NCBI GenBank assembly: GCA_024640685.1
Contig: JAHEEN010000009.1
Location: 1-37,129, forward strand
DNA: 37,129 nt
DNA from: Rhodospirillaceae bacterium
GTDB lineage: Bacteria > Pseudomonadota > Gammaproteobacteria > Steroidobacterales > Rariloculaceae
Direction: 5' to 3'
Shown here: piece after piece, positions 11,725-23,657 of the stretch
Layout of the letters: each line of letters begins with the position of its first letter
How positions within the stretch are numbered: the first letter of the stretch is position 1
The notes under the pieces: model-generated
Databases searched by the model: none
The model's input: the letters and a program-made list of their open reading frames with translations, nothing else
Told to the model about the DNA's origin: nothing
Translations under genes and position numbers: made by a program

Positions 11725-12195
11725 CTAGAGCTCCGAGGCGAGTCGGTCGAGCAACTCGCGGTGCGCATTCGCGTCGATTTCCCGTGCAAGAATGCGCTCG
11801 GCGCCGGCGACTGCGATCGCCGCAACCTGCCCTCGCAGCTCATCTCGCGCACGATTAGCCTCGATATCGATCTCGGCGCGCGCGCCCTCGAGCTGACGGG
11901 CTCGCTCGGCCTCACCGGCCGATTTGGCTTCCTCGACGATACCGTTCGCTCGGACGCTTGCTTGGTCGACGATACCGCGCGCTTGGTCGCGTGCTTCGGC
12001 GACGATTTTCTCGGCCTCGGAACGTGCCGAAGCTAGATCGGCCTGTCCGCGCTCCGCAGCAGCGAGACCGTCCGCGATCTCCTTCTGGCGCGCTTCGATC
12101 GCATCGGTGATCGGCGGCCAGATGAATTTCATGCAAAACCAGACGAACACGAGCATCGCGATCGACTGGCCAAACAGTGTCATGTTGAAATCCAC
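11725..12195 (-). CDS. atpF: F1Fo ATP synthase subunit b
   Basis: 156-residue subunit b, the peripheral stalk, the same length as in E. coli. It has one N-terminal membrane helix (FGQSIAMLVFVWFCMKFIWPP) followed by a long Ala/Glu/Arg-rich amphipathic helix that dimerises and contacts delta. The start is GTG, with a GGGAG Shine-Dalgarno sequence six bases upstream; the next in-frame ATG is only four codons later. A stem-loop lies in the 77-base space separating it from atpE. Confidence 0.96.
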   Translation of the reverse strand: MDFNMTLFGQSIAMLVFVWFCMKFIWPPITDAIEARQKEIADGLAAAERGQADLASARSEAEKIVAEARDQARGIVDQASVRANGIVEEAKSAGEAERARQLEGARAEIDIEANRARDELRGQVAAIAVAGAERILAREIDANAHRELLDRLASEL

Positions 12196-12227
12196 TAGAT
12201 TCTCCCGCTAGCTGCGTGCGGCCCGCG

Positions 12228-12241
12228 CCCCGAATCCGGGG
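12228..12241 (-). other. Stem-loop between atpE and atpF
   Basis: CCCCG-GATT-CGGGG is a perfect 5-bp GC stem with a four-base loop in the atpE-atpF spacer, with a further GCG/CGC pairing outside a short bulge. There is no T-run, so it is unlikely to be a terminator. Inference: it may protect the 3' end of a processed atpE segment, because subunit c is needed in much higher copy than b. Confidence 0.4.
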
Positions 12242-12272
12242 AACGCAGGCGCTTCGCACCCGTAGATCGCTG

Positions 12273-13404
<1,132 letters not shown>

Positions 13405-13806
13405 CTAGCTCTTCGCTCCTAGATCCACGTTCGAGGCCCCGCTGCCCATCAGCAGGCCACCGAAAACGACGAGTTGCGCGGCGATAAATCCACCGAACAC
13501 CGCCGGCGCCGACAGCGGCCTGACGGTCGCAAATATCACGCCGAACAACACAGCCGTTAGCACCGTCTTGCCGACGACCCCAATCCGCGCTGAGCGAACG
13601 ACGGCTTCGGCGGAATCGCGCTCGCGCGGCACCGCCAGCCGAGCAGCCAAATACGCATTAGGCGCTACAGCGGTGATACCGCCAAGCAGCGCCGACATCG
13701 ATTCGACCGGGCCGTAGGCCACGCCCAGCACGACAGCGACGGCGACCGTTACGCCTGCTTGCGTCAGCAAGGTCAACGGCACGACGCGACTGTCGTCTAC
13801 TCGCAC
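13405..13806 (-). CDS. atpI: ATP synthase protein I (F-type ATPase assembly factor)
   Basis: AtpI is a small membrane protein that assists c-ring assembly. The protein has four hydrophobic segments (LLTQAGVTVAVAVVLGVAYG; AVAPNAYLAARLA; KTVLTAVLFGVIFATV; VFGGFIAAQLVVFGGLLMG), the family pattern. The track ORF runs to 13902, but its ATG lies inside the -10 element of a candidate promoter and upstream of a terminator hairpin. A GTG at 13806 has an AAGAGG Shine-Dalgarno sequence five bases upstream and gives 133 residues (E. coli about 126), so it is preferred. If the operon is instead entered by read-through from parB, a 165-residue form is conceivable. First gene of the atp operon. Confidence 0.8.
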   Translation of the reverse strand: MRVDDSRVVPLTLLTQAGVTVAVAVVLGVAYGPVESMSALLGGITAVAPNAYLAARLAVPRERDSAEAVVRSARIGVVGKTVLTAVLFGVIFATVRPLSAPAVFGGFIAAQLVVFGGLLMGSGASNVDLGAKS

Positions 13807-13836
13807 AATGGCCTCTTGATCAGCCTGGAACGGCGA

Positions 13837-13856
13837 GTCGGCAAAAGGCTGCCGAC
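13837..13856 (-). repeat. Second leader hairpin upstream of atpI
   Basis: GTCGGCA-6-TGCCGAC is a perfect 7-bp inverted repeat directly following the T-run of the terminator hairpin and about 30 bases before the preferred atpI GTG. Its first arm could also pair with TGCCGTC in the loop and descending arm of the terminator hairpin (six of seven bases), so the two structures are partly mutually exclusive on paper. Confidence 0.5.
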
Positions 13857-13883
13857 AAAAAAAAGCCACGACGGCATCGTGGC
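13857..13883 (-). terminator. Intrinsic terminator in the parB-atpI interval
   Basis: On the minus strand GCCACGA-TGCCG-TCGTGGC forms a perfect 7-bp stem with a 5-base loop, followed at once by eight T residues: a textbook Rho-independent terminator. It lies downstream of parB, so it can end the mnmG-parB transcript. It also lies downstream of the only good promoter-like sequence before atpI, so it may attenuate atp transcription. Confidence 0.8.
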
Positions 13884-13900
13884 GCGTGTCCAGCGGCTGC

Positions 13901-13929
13901 ATTGTAAGCAGTCACCAGGTCGTAAGCAA
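13901..13929 (-). promoter_or_regulatory. Candidate sigma70 promoter for atp operon
   Basis: On the minus strand TTGCTT (-35), exactly 17 bases, then TACAAT (-10). The predicted transcription start is near 13894, about ten bases before the terminator hairpin. The -10 overlaps the first ATG of the track's long atpI ORF, which argues for the downstream GTG start if this promoter is used. Confidence 0.6.
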
Positions 13930-14003
13930 TACGAGAGAGCACTTGAATCTTCGCGATTGTCCCGGCGCACAGACGAATCTTTGCCACCGATCCATCGTTC
14001 GGT

Positions 14004-14888
14004 TTACTTAATGTGGGCTAGGATGCCCTCGAGCTCGTCGGTCGTGTGATAGCGGATCACGACACGCCCGCCGCGCGCCCCGTACTCGATGCTGACGGCC
14101 GCACCGAGCTTTTCTGAAAGCTCGACCTCGAGCCGCTCGACGTCCGCATCGTTGCGCCCGGAGCGCCTGCGCTGGCCGCTCCGCGCACCGGTTGAGCCCG
14201 CGGACAGCTTGCGCACGGCGGCTTCGGTCTCGCGAACGCTCAAGCCCGAGCGCACGACGCGTCTTGCCAGCCCGACCATCAACTCGGGCGACGAGATGCC
14301 GAGCATCGCGCGCGCATGGCCCATGCCGATCTCGCGGTCCTCGAGCAACGTCTTGATCGGACTCGGCAGCTCGAGCAGTCGCAGTAGATTGGTCACAGCA
14401 GCCCGCGACCGGCCGACGGCGGCCGCCGCGGCTGCATGCGAGAGTCCGAACTTCTCTACGAGTTGATCCAGCGCACGCGCCTCCTCGAGCGGGTTTAGGT
14501 CCTCGCGCTGGATGTTCTCGATCAGCGCCATCGCAACGGCAGCCTCGTCGGGGATTTCGCGAACGACAGCCGGGATCGCATGCAGCCCGGCGAGCTGTGC
14601 GGCACGCCAGCGCCGCTCACCGGCAACGATCTCATAGTGCTGCTCGCCGCCGCGCTTGCCGAGCGGCCGCACGACAATCGGTTGCACGACGCCTTGCGCC
14701 TTGATCGACTCGGCGAGCTCGGCGATCGTCTCCTCGCGCATGTCCGAGCGGGGCTGATACTTGCCGCGCTCTAACAGGTCCACCGGGAGCTCCTTGAGCT
14801 CACCGGAGCCCGCGGGCTCGTCGCCAGCGGCTGTCGCGCTCGACAGCAACGCATCGAGGCCGCGCCCGAGACTTCTGCGTTTTGCCAT
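14004..14888 (-). CDS. parB: Chromosome partitioning protein ParB
   Basis: 294-residue ParB, the CTP-dependent clamp that binds parS centromeres and stimulates ParA. The ATG at 14888 (MAKRRSLGRGLDALL) is preferred to the track start at 14948 because chromosomal ParBs begin with this Lys/Arg-rich ParA-activating peptide. Motifs: YQPRSDM, the CTP-binding GERRWRA box, the second box ENIQREDLNPLEEA, a helix-turn-helix (LSHAAAAAAVGRSRAAVTN), GMGHARAML, and a C-terminal dimerisation domain ending EGILAHIK after a basic linker. It lies 75 bases downstream of parA. I found no full 16-bp parS near it. Confidence 0.96.
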   Translation of the reverse strand: MAKRRSLGRGLDALLSSATAAGDEPAGSGELKELPVDLLERGKYQPRSDMREETIAELAESIKAQGVVQPIVVRPLGKRGGEQHYEIVAGERRWRAAQLAGLHAIPAVVREIPDEAAVAMALIENIQREDLNPLEEARALDQLVEKFGLSHAAAAAAVGRSRAAVTNLLRLLELPSPIKTLLEDREIGMGHARAMLGISSPELMVGLARRVVRSGLSVRETEAAVRKLSAGSTGARSGQRRRSGRNDADVERLEVELSEKLGAAVSIEYGARGGRVVIRYHTTDELEGILAHIK

Positions 14889-14963
14889 GTCGCGCTGCCG
14901 CTCCCGCTTGCTGCTTGGCGCGATTGTAGCGTAACGCGGAACGCTCACGAGGCGCCCGCCTCG

Positions 14964-15740
14964 CTACGCCGCCGCCGTCGCCTCGCGACGGTTGATTTCA
15001 CCGGCAAGCGCCAGATACGCCAAGGCACCGCGCGAGTACTTGTCGTGGTAAAGCGCCGGGCGCCCGAAGCTCGGTGCCTCGGCGAGGCGCACGTTCCGCG
15101 GAATGACCGTTCGGAACACGCGATCGCCGAAATGCTCGGTCAGCTGGCTTGAGACCTCGGTCGCGAGATTGTTTCGCGGATCGAACATCGTGCGAAGAAT
15201 GCCGTAGAGACGCAGCTTCCGATTCGCGCCGCCGCGCAGCTGCTCTATCGTGTTCATTAGCGCGCTGAGCCCTTCGAGCGCGTAGTACTCGCACTGCATC
15301 GGCACTAGCACGCCGTCCGCCGCGGTCAGCGCATTGACGGTCAGAATGTTCAGCGACGGTGGGCAGTCGATCAGAATGTAGTCGTAGTCGGCGGCAACCG
15401 CTTGCAGTGCGCGGCGCAGCTGGTACTCACGCTCGGACTGCTTGACGAGCTCGACTTCGGCGAGCGTGACCGACTGGTTGCTCGGCGCGAGATCGAAGCC
15501 GCCCTCGGCCGCCGGCACAACGGCTGCGCCAATGTCGACACCGTCGAGCAGAACGTCGCAGATCGTCGTCTCGAGCTCGGCCTTGTCGACGCCGCAGCCC
15601 ATCGTTGCATTGCCCTGTGGATCGAGATCGACGACGAGGACGCGACGATGCGTCGCCGCGAGCGACGCGGCGAGATTGACGCACGTCGTCGTCTTGCCGA
15701 CGCCACCCTTTTGATTCGCAATTGCGATGATTCGCCCCAC
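14964..15740 (-). CDS. parA: Chromosome partitioning ATPase ParA (Soj family)
   Basis: 258-residue ParA/Soj ATPase, which binds DNA as an ATP dimer and moves ParB-parS complexes. The deviant Walker A is KGGVGKTTT near the N-terminus, with VVDLDPQGNATMGCG following (Walker A'), and DYILIDCPPSLN as Walker B. Length and absence of an N-terminal extension indicate the chromosomal type. It starts 9 bases after rsmG ends, so rsmG-parA-parB look co-transcribed, as in many Gammaproteobacteria. Confidence 0.97.
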   Translation of the reverse strand: MGRIIAIANQKGGVGKTTTCVNLAASLAATHRRVLVVDLDPQGNATMGCGVDKAELETTICDVLLDGVDIGAAVVPAAEGGFDLAPSNQSVTLAEVELVKQSEREYQLRRALQAVAADYDYILIDCPPSLNILTVNALTAADGVLVPMQCEYYALEGLSALMNTIEQLRGGANRKLRLYGILRTMFDPRNNLATEVSSQLTEHFGDRVFRTVIPRNVRLAEAPSFGRPALYHDKYSRGALAYLALAGEINRREATAAA

Positions 15741-15749
15741 CGAAATCCC

Positions 15750-16363
15750 CTAGCTTGCCGCATGCTCGAGCGCGACGAGCGCGCCTTTGAGCACGTCGCA
15801 GCCCGCGGGCTCAAGGCGCCGAACGCAGAAATCCCGACCGACGTCGCCGGCTTCGGCGGCAAAATCGGCCTTCGTCGGGACCAGCATGACGCCGCGCGCC
15901 CCGAGCAAGTGCCCCGCGAGCCTCGCAATCTCCGGGAGCGATGCGACGGCGCGGGCGAGCACGGTATCAAACGGCGCAGCATCGCGTAAGTCCTCGACGC
16001 GGGCCTCGATGACGTCGACGTTGGCCAGCGCGAGCTCGCTCTTTACATGGCGCAGGAACGCCGTTCGCTTTGCGCGGCTCTCGATCAGCGTGAACTGCCG
16101 CTCGGGCTCGACGATCGCAAGCGGAATACCGGGCAGCCCGGCGCCGCTACCGACGTCGGCGATGCGCCGGCCGCGCAGCGCCGGCCGCAGCGCGAGGCTC
16201 TCCGCAACGTGGCGCTCGATCATCGCGTTGCGATCCCTGACGGCGGTCAAGTTGTGGACCCGGTTCCAGCGCTCGAGGAGGTCGAGATAGGTGCCGAGTC
16301 TCGCTTCCTCGGCAGCGGCGACCGGCAGGCCGAGCGCCGTCAACCGCGTCGAGATCTCTGATG

Positions 16364-16367
<4 letters not shown>
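15750..16367 (-). CDS. rsmG: 16S rRNA (guanine527-N7)-methyltransferase
   Basis: 205-residue RsmG (GidB), which methylates G527 of 16S rRNA using S-adenosylmethionine (E. coli 207 residues). Motifs: LERWNRVHNLTAVRD at the N-terminus, the SAM-binding loop DVGSGAGLPGIPLAI, and LARAVASLPEI. The long track ORF to 17147 is an artefact: its upstream part is a shadow of the opp ATPase. The true ATG at 16367 overlaps the stop of that ATPase as ATGA, implying translational coupling. Its usual upstream partner mnmG is 5 kb away here, separated by the opp genes. Confidence 0.96.
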
Positions 16368-18219
<1,852 letters not shown>

Positions 18220-18220
<1 letters not shown>

Positions 18221-19107
18221 CAGCGGTCCTTCGGATCGAGCGCGTCACGCAGACCGTCGCCGAGGAAGTTGAAACAAAACAGCGTCGCGGCGAGAAACGT
18301 CGCTGGGAAGATCAGCTGCCACGGTGCACTCTCGAGCTCCTCGGCACCGTCCTTGACCAGCGCGCCCCACGATGTCATCGGCTCCTGCACACCGAGGCCG
18401 AGAAAGCTCAGGAACGACTCGACGAGAATCACTTGGGGAATCGTCAACGTCACGTAGACGGCGACGACACCGAGCAAGTTCGGCACGATGTGCCGGCGCA
18501 ATATCGCCGGCGTGCGCACGCCCTGTGCCTCGGCAGCTTCGACGAACTCGCGGCGCTTGAGGCTCAACGTCTGACCGCGGACGATACGCGCCATATCGAG
18601 CCAATTGATCGCACCGATCGCAACGAAGATCAACAGAATGTTTCTGCCGAAGTAGACCATCAGCAATATGACTAGAAACATGAACGGGAGAGCATAGAGA
18701 ATGTCGACGATCCTCATCATGATGTGATCGGTGCGCCCACCTAAATAGCCCGCGGTCGCGCCATAGCTGATACCGATTGCGAGACTAACGATCGTTGCGA
18801 CGATGCCGACCATCAGCGAGATACGCCCGCCGTAGAGCGTGCGCACGAATAGGTCGCGGCCGAGCGTATCGGTTCCGAAGTAATGGCCGTGCTCTAGCCC
18901 CGGCGCAACAGACAGATTGCTCCAGTCGGTGAAATCGTAGCTGAAGGCGCTGAACCACGGGCCGACGATGACGAAAACGGCCATCGAGCCTACGACAATT
19001 GCCGAGACCATCGCCGCACGATTACGGCGCAGCACACGCCAAACATCGCTCGAAAGACTGCGCCCCGGGATTTCGTCTTGCGGCACTTGTGAGGCTTCGG
19101 TGCTCAA
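18220..19107 (-). CDS. oppC: Oligopeptide ABC transporter permease OppC
   Basis: 295-residue inner-membrane permease with the OppC-type N-terminal extension before the first helix (SSDVWRVLRRNRAAMVSAIVVG) and the periplasmic loop containing HYFGTDTLGRDLFVRTLYGGR. The cytoplasmic EAA-like loop is EAAEAQGVRTPAILRRHIVPN, which contacts the ATPase. Its length is near E. coli OppC (302). It starts at TTG, supported by an AAGGTGA Shine-Dalgarno sequence eight bases upstream and by a four-base TTGA overlap with the oppB stop. The assignment to Opp rather than Dpp rests on resemblance of the whole operon. Confidence 0.93.
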
Positions 19108-20027
19108 GCGTACTTCACCTTGGGATCGAGCCAGGCGTACGCCAAATCCACGAGCAGATTGGCAAAGACGATCAGCACGCCATAGAACACGACGACTCCC
19201 ATGACGAGCGTGTAGTCGCGATTTAGCGCGCCCTGCACGAAGAAGCGCCCCAGCCCGGGCACGCCGAATATTTGTTCGATGACGACTGACCCCGTGATCA
19301 CGGCCGCAGTCGCAGGCCCCAAATAGGAAACGATCGGCAACAGCGCCGGCTTCAACGCATGGCGCAGCAGAATCTTCGCTTGCGGCAAACCCTGCGCTTT
19401 CGCCGTGCGAATGAACGGGCTGCGCAGCACCTCGATCATGCTGCCGCGCGTCAGTCGCGCGATGTAGGCAATTTGCGGCAGCGCGAGCGAGACGACCGGA
19501 AGGATCAGGTTACGAATCGCTCCGTCGCCGAGGCCGCCCGCAGGCAGCCAGCCCAAGTAGACCGCGAAGATCAATATCAAGATCGGCGCCATGACGAAAT
19601 TTGGGATCGAGATGCCGGTCATCGACATCGCCATGACCGTGTAATCCGTGCGCGAGTTCTGCCTAAGCGCCGCGAGACTGCCGACCGAAACGCCAAACAG
19701 CAGCGCAACGACCATAGCGCCCAGACCGATTCGTAGCGACACGGGGAACCCGGTCATGATCAGCTCGGTCACCGTGTAATCGCGATACTGGAACGACGGC
19801 CCGAAGTCACCTCTGACGAGTCCGCCGAGGTAACGAGCAAATTGCATCGGCAACGGCTCGTCGAGATGATAGGTAGCGCGTAAGTTAGCTTCGATTTCGG
19901 GCAGCAATGCCCGCTCGGCGTCGAACGGGCCACCCGGTGCGAGCCGGATCATGAAGAACGCGAGCGCGATCAGGATCAGCAGCGTCGGGATCGCGCCGAG
20001 TACCCGACGCAGCGTGTAGCGTAGCAA
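19104..20027 (-). CDS. oppB: Oligopeptide ABC transporter permease OppB
   Basis: 307 residues (E. coli OppB 306), very OppB-like throughout: LRRVLGAIPTLLILIALAFF, RLAPGGPFDAER, a YHLDEP segment, GDFGPSFQYRDYTV, and the EAA-like loop RTAKAQGLPQAKILLRHALKP. Six membrane helices are expected. The start codon appears to be TTG with only a weak upstream AGG, nine bases after the oppA stop. The 3' end overlaps oppC by four bases. It forms the translocation pore with OppC. Confidence 0.94.
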   Translation of the reverse strand: MLRYTLRRVLGAIPTLLILIALAFFMIRLAPGGPFDAERALLPEIEANLRATYHLDEPLPMQFARYLGGLVRGDFGPSFQYRDYTVTELIMTGFPVSLRIGLGAMVVALLFGVSVGSLAALRQNSRTDYTVMAMSMTGISIPNFVMAPILILIFAVYLGWLPAGGLGDGAIRNLILPVVSLALPQIAYIARLTRGSMIEVLRSPFIRTAKAQGLPQAKILLRHALKPALLPIVSYLGPATAAVITGSVVIEQIFGVPGLGRFFVQGALNRDYTLVMGVVVFYGVLIVFANLLVDLAYAWLDPKVKYA

Positions 20028-20036
20028 CGCGTCGGC

Positions 20037-21701
20037 CTAGTGCTTGAGGATGTAGAAGTTCTTGCTGCGGTGATGATCCATGATGTTCGGCTCGTAGCCG
20101 CCGACCCAGGGTTTCTTGAGGCGACTCGTCACATAGAAATAGATTGGCATGATCGGCATGTCCTCGAGCAGTATCACTTCGGCGTCTTGCAATAGTCCCG
20201 CGCGTGCGCCGAGATCGCTTTCGCGCGCCGCTTGGCGGACGAGCGCGTCGTAGTCAGCGTTCGAGTAACCGGAGTTATTGATGCCACCGCCCGTAACCAG
20301 CAGCTCCGCGAACGTGTTCGCATCGTTGTAGTCGCCAATCCAGCCGCTGCGGAAGACCTGCGTATCGACCATCTGACGGCGGGTGTCGAGAAACACCTTC
20401 CACTCCTGATTGAGTATCTGCGCCTCGACGCCGAGCACCTGCTTCCACATCGCCGCGACCGCAAGCGCGATGCGGCGATGATCCTCCTGCGTGTTGTACA
20501 TGATCTCGGTGCGCAACGGGTTATCGCCCGAGTAGCCGGCCTCGGCGTACAGTCGCCGCGCCTCGGTGTTGCGCTCTTCCTGGGTCCACGCGGCTTCGGG
20601 CATCTGCTGGCCGACATAGCCGTTGACGGGCGGCACCCAGCCGTAGGCCGGCACTTCGCCGGCCGCGGTGACTTGGCCCGTGATGATCTCGCGATCGACC
20701 GCGAGCGACAGCGCACGCCTGAGTTGCGGATTGTCCTTAAACGGCGGGCGCGTCACATTGAAACCGTAGTAGTACGTTGCGAGGTACGGCGCGAATGCCT
20801 TCTCGTCGCTGATGTTCTCGTCAATCCACGCAACTTGGCGCTTCGGCACGGTATACGTGATATCGAGCTCGTCGGCACGGTATCGCCTAAGCTCGGCCGA
20901 CTGGTCCTCGGTCACGTAGAACCAGACCTCGTCGAGCGTCGTCGTAGCATTGTCCCAGTACTCGAGATTGCGCACGAGCTTGATGTGCGACTGCACGACC
21001 CAGTCCTCGAGCATGAATGCGCCGTTCGACACCAGGTTGCCCGCCCGTGTGAACTGATTGCCGTGCGCCTCGACGCTCGGGCGATGCACCGCGTAGGTCG
21101 CCGAATGCGTCAACAGCCCCAAGAAATAAGGTGTCGGCGAGTGCAGCGTGATCTCTAGCGTGTAGTCGTCGATCGCGCGCACGCCGAGCTCGCTCGTCGG
21201 CAGCTCACCGGCGGCAACCGCATCAGCATTGACGATAGGACTCATGATGAATGTGTACTGCGACAGCGTTGCCGGATCGAGACTCCGACGCAGGCTAAAG
21301 ACCCAGTCCTCGGCCGTGACCGGATCGCCGTTCGACCAGCGCGCATCGGGCCGCAGGTGAAACGTGTAGACGACCCCGTCGTCGCTGATGTCCCAGGATG
21401 CCGCCGCACCGGGCTCGAGATCGCCGTTCGGTGCCTCGTTAACGAGCCCCTCGAAAAGGTCGCGCTGTATATTCGAGCTCGGCGACCCCGTCGCGCCGTG
21501 CGGGTCGAGGCTCTGCGGCTCAGAGCCGTTGCCCCAGCGCAGCACTTGGCTCTCGGCGAGCTCCATGCCGGTAGCACCACCGATAGGCGCGGATCGAGCA
21601 GCTGCTGCCGGCATGTCGGCGTCATTTCCACCCGTGCAGGCAACGAGCGCGCACGTGACGATCAGGGCCGGCGTTGCGAACCAAATACTGTATCGTGACA
21701 T
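20037..21701 (-). CDS. oppA: Oligopeptide-binding lipoprotein OppA
   Basis: 554-residue periplasmic solute-binding protein of family 5 (SBP_bac_5). The ATG at 21701 has a GGAG Shine-Dalgarno sequence six bases upstream; the track's 21713 start is a TTG upstream of that ribosome site. The signal peptide ends in the lipobox LVAC (Cys22), so it is predicted to be lipid-anchored, unlike the soluble E. coli OppA. OppA-like signature: GNGSEPQSLDPHGATGSPSSN (quoted in part: EPQSLDPHGATG), RDLFEGLV, GAAASWDIS, YTFHLRPDARWSNGDPVTAEDW (in part), and GWIGDYNDANTF near the C-terminus. It delivers peptides to OppBC. It follows mnmG by 18 bases, and no separate promoter is visible in that gap. Confidence 0.95.
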   Translation of the reverse strand: MSRYSIWFATPALIVTCALVACTGGNDADMPAAAARSAPIGGATGMELAESQVLRWGNGSEPQSLDPHGATGSPSSNIQRDLFEGLVNEAPNGDLEPGAAASWDISDDGVVYTFHLRPDARWSNGDPVTAEDWVFSLRRSLDPATLSQYTFIMSPIVNADAVAAGELPTSELGVRAIDDYTLEITLHSPTPYFLGLLTHSATYAVHRPSVEAHGNQFTRAGNLVSNGAFMLEDWVVQSHIKLVRNLEYWDNATTTLDEVWFYVTEDQSAELRRYRADELDITYTVPKRQVAWIDENISDEKAFAPYLATYYYGFNVTRPPFKDNPQLRRALSLAVDREIITGQVTAAGEVPAYGWVPPVNGYVGQQMPEAAWTQEERNTEARRLYAEAGYSGDNPLRTEIMYNTQEDHRRIALAVAAMWKQVLGVEAQILNQEWKVFLDTRRQMVDTQVFRSGWIGDYNDANTFAELLVTGGGINNSGYSNADYDALVRQAARESDLGARAGLLQDAEVILLEDMPIMPIYFYVTSRLKKPWVGGYEPNIMDHHRSKNFYILKH

Positions 21702-21719
21702 CGTGCTCTCCAATTGCCC

Positions 21720-23618
21720 TTAGGCGCTCTTCCTCAGCTCACGTTTCTTGAGCTCGACCAACAGCAGCGCAACCGCCGCCGGTGTCATGCCCGACATCCG
21801 CGATGCCTGGCCGATCGTCTCGGGACGCGTCCGTTCTAGCTTCTCGCGCACTTCGTTCGACAAGCCGTGTATGCGCGTGTAGTCGAACTCGGCCGGAATC
21901 TGCCGCGACGCTTGCGCGCGCTGCCGCTCGATGTCACGCGTCTGCCGCTCGATGTAGCCGCAGTAACGCGCGCCGATCTCGAGCTGCGCGGCCGCTTGCT
22001 CCGCGGTCATCTGGTCGAGCTCTGTGAATGCGTCGACCCGGCCGATTCGCACTAGCGCGACGACATCCTCGTAGCGAACGTCCGGACGCTTGAGCAAATC
22101 ATAGGCACGCGTGTCGCGACTGATGTCACCGATCGCAGACTCTGGCCCGATATCGCCCGGCCGAACGACGCGCGCTTCGAGTCGGCGGGTCTCGGCTTCG
22201 ACGAATGCCCGCTTGGCCTCGAACGCGCGCCAGCGCGTATCGTCGACGAGGCCGAGCTCGCGACCGACCGGCGTCAAGCGCAGATCCGCATTGTCCTCAC
22301 GCAGCGACAAACGATACTCGGCACGCGATGTGAACATTCGATACGGCTCGGTCGTGCCGCGTGTGATCAAGTCGTCGATCAACACACCGATGTACGCTTG
22401 CTCGCGGGTCGGATACCACGGCGATCGTCCGACCGCGGCGCGTGCCGCATTGAGCCCGGCGACGAGCCCTTGTGCAGCTGCTTCCTCGTATCCGGTCGTA
22501 CCGTTGATCTGGCCCGCAAAGTAGAGCCCGCGCAACGCCTGGGTCTCGAGCGTCGGTTTGAGATCGCGCGGATCGAAATAATCGTACTCGATTGCATAGC
22601 CTGGACGCGTAATCTCGGCGCGCTCGAATCCCGCGATCGTGCGAACGAATGCGCATTGGACGTCGAACGGCAGGCTCGTCGAGATTCCGTTCGGATAGAC
22701 CTCAGTCGTCTTGAGCCCTTCGGGCTCGATAAAAATTTGGTGGGAGTCCTTGTCTGCAAACCGAACGATCTTGTCTTCTATCGACGGGCAGTAGCGCGGC
22801 CCGGTGCCCTCGATTGCGCCGCTGTACATCGGCGAACGGCCGAGGTTCGCGCGGATGATCTCGTGGGTCGCCGGTGTCGTATGCGTGATATGACAATGGA
22901 CCTGCGCTGGATGTTCAGCGCGGTCGCCCAGAAATGAGAACACCGGCCGGGGCTCGTCGCCAGGCTGCGGCGTCAGACCGCTGTAGTTGATACTGCGCCC
23001 GTCAATTCGCGGCGGCGTGCCAGTCTTGAGCCGACCGACTGCAAGCCCGAGATCGCGCAGCGTCGCGGCAAGCCCAATCGACGCCGGGTCGCCCATGCGA
23101 CCGCCGGCCTGGGTCGCATCGCCGACATGAATCTGCCCGCCCAAGAACGTGCCGACCGTCAAAACGATTGAGCGCGCGTGAAACGTAATCCCCGACTGCG
23201 TTACGACGCCGGTCACGCGATCAGCCTCGACCGCCAGGTCTTCGACACCTTGCTGTAAGAGCTTCAGATTCGGCGCTGCGTCCAGAATCTGACGAATCGC
23301 TACTTTGTAGAGCGAGCGGTCGGCTTGCGCGCGCGTCGCGCGCACCGCCGGGCCCTTGCGCGCATTCAGCGTCCGAAAATGAATACCCGCACGATCGATC
23401 GCGCGTGCCATCGCGCCGCCGAGCGCATCGACCTCTTTGGCGAGATGTCCCTTGCCGATCCCGCCGATTGCGGGGTTGCAGCTCATCTGACCGACAGTCT
23501 CGAGGTTCTGTGTCAGCAGCAGCGTGTTGGCACCTGCGCGCGCGGCAGCAAGCGCGGCCTCGGTGCCAGCGTGGCCGCCACCGACGACGATGCAATCGAA
23601 CGCGTTCGCGGAATTCAT
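21720..23618 (-). CDS. mnmG: tRNA uridine 5-carboxymethylaminomethyl modification enzyme MnmG (GidA)
   Basis: 632-residue FAD enzyme that, with MnmE, modifies U34 of several tRNAs. The FAD motif is [17 protein letters not shown] at the N-terminus. Family landmarks follow: [24 protein letters not shown] (in part: [11 protein letters not shown]), [14 protein letters not shown] with the conserved Cys, and the MnmE-binding C-terminal helical domain ending [20 protein letters not shown]. Length matches E. coli (629). No Shine-Dalgarno sequence precedes the ATG, and a TAGAAT -10-like element lies so close that the mRNA could be nearly leaderless. It is the first gene of a probable mnmG-oppABC(DF)-rsmG-parAB operon. 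Confidence 0.97.
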   Translation of the reverse strand: MNSANAFDCIVVGGGHAGTEAALAAARAGANTLLLTQNLETVGQMSCNPAIGGIGKGHLAKEVDALGGAMARAIDRAGIHFRTLNARKGPAVRATRAQADRSLYKVAIRQILDAAPNLKLLQQGVEDLAVEADRVTGVVTQSGITFHARSIVLTVGTFLGGQIHVGDATQAGGRMGDPASIGLAATLRDLGLAVGRLKTGTPPRIDGRSINYSGLTPQPGDEPRPVFSFLGDRAEHPAQVHCHITHTTPATHEIIRANLGRSPMYSGAIEGTGPRYCPSIEDKIVRFADKDSHQIFIEPEGLKTTEVYPNGISTSLPFDVQCAFVRTIAGFERAEITRPGYAIEYDYFDPRDLKPTLETQALRGLYFAGQINGTTGYEEAAAQGLVAGLNAARAAVGRSPWYPTREQAYIGVLIDDLITRGTTEPYRMFTSRAEYRLSLREDNADLRLTPVGRELGLVDDTRWRAFEAKRAFVEAETRRLEARVVRPGDIGPESAIGDISRDTRAYDLLKRPDVRYEDVVALVRIGRVDAFTELDQMTAEQAAAQLEIGARYCGYIERQTRDIERQRAQASRQIPAEFDYTRIHGLSNEVREKLERTRPETIGQASRMSGMTPAAVALLLVELKKRELRKSA

Positions 23619-23627
23619 GACCGGGGA

Positions 23628-23657
23628 ATTCTAGGCGTAGCCGCGATTTGCCGCCAG
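23628..23657 (-). promoter_or_regulatory. Candidate promoter of mnmG (near-leaderless)
   Basis: On the minus strand CTGGCG, 18 bases, TAGAAT. The -10 fits the consensus at five of six positions; the -35 is weak (three of six). The predicted transcription start would be only about three bases before the mnmG ATG, in line with the absence of a Shine-Dalgarno sequence there. Confidence 0.35.

Noticed and set aside
13807-13902. 32-residue N-terminal extension of AtpI from the track ATG
   Set aside because: The ATG overlaps the candidate -10 element, the extension spans the terminator hairpin, and the shorter form has a good ribosome site and the usual family length. Retained only as an alternative.
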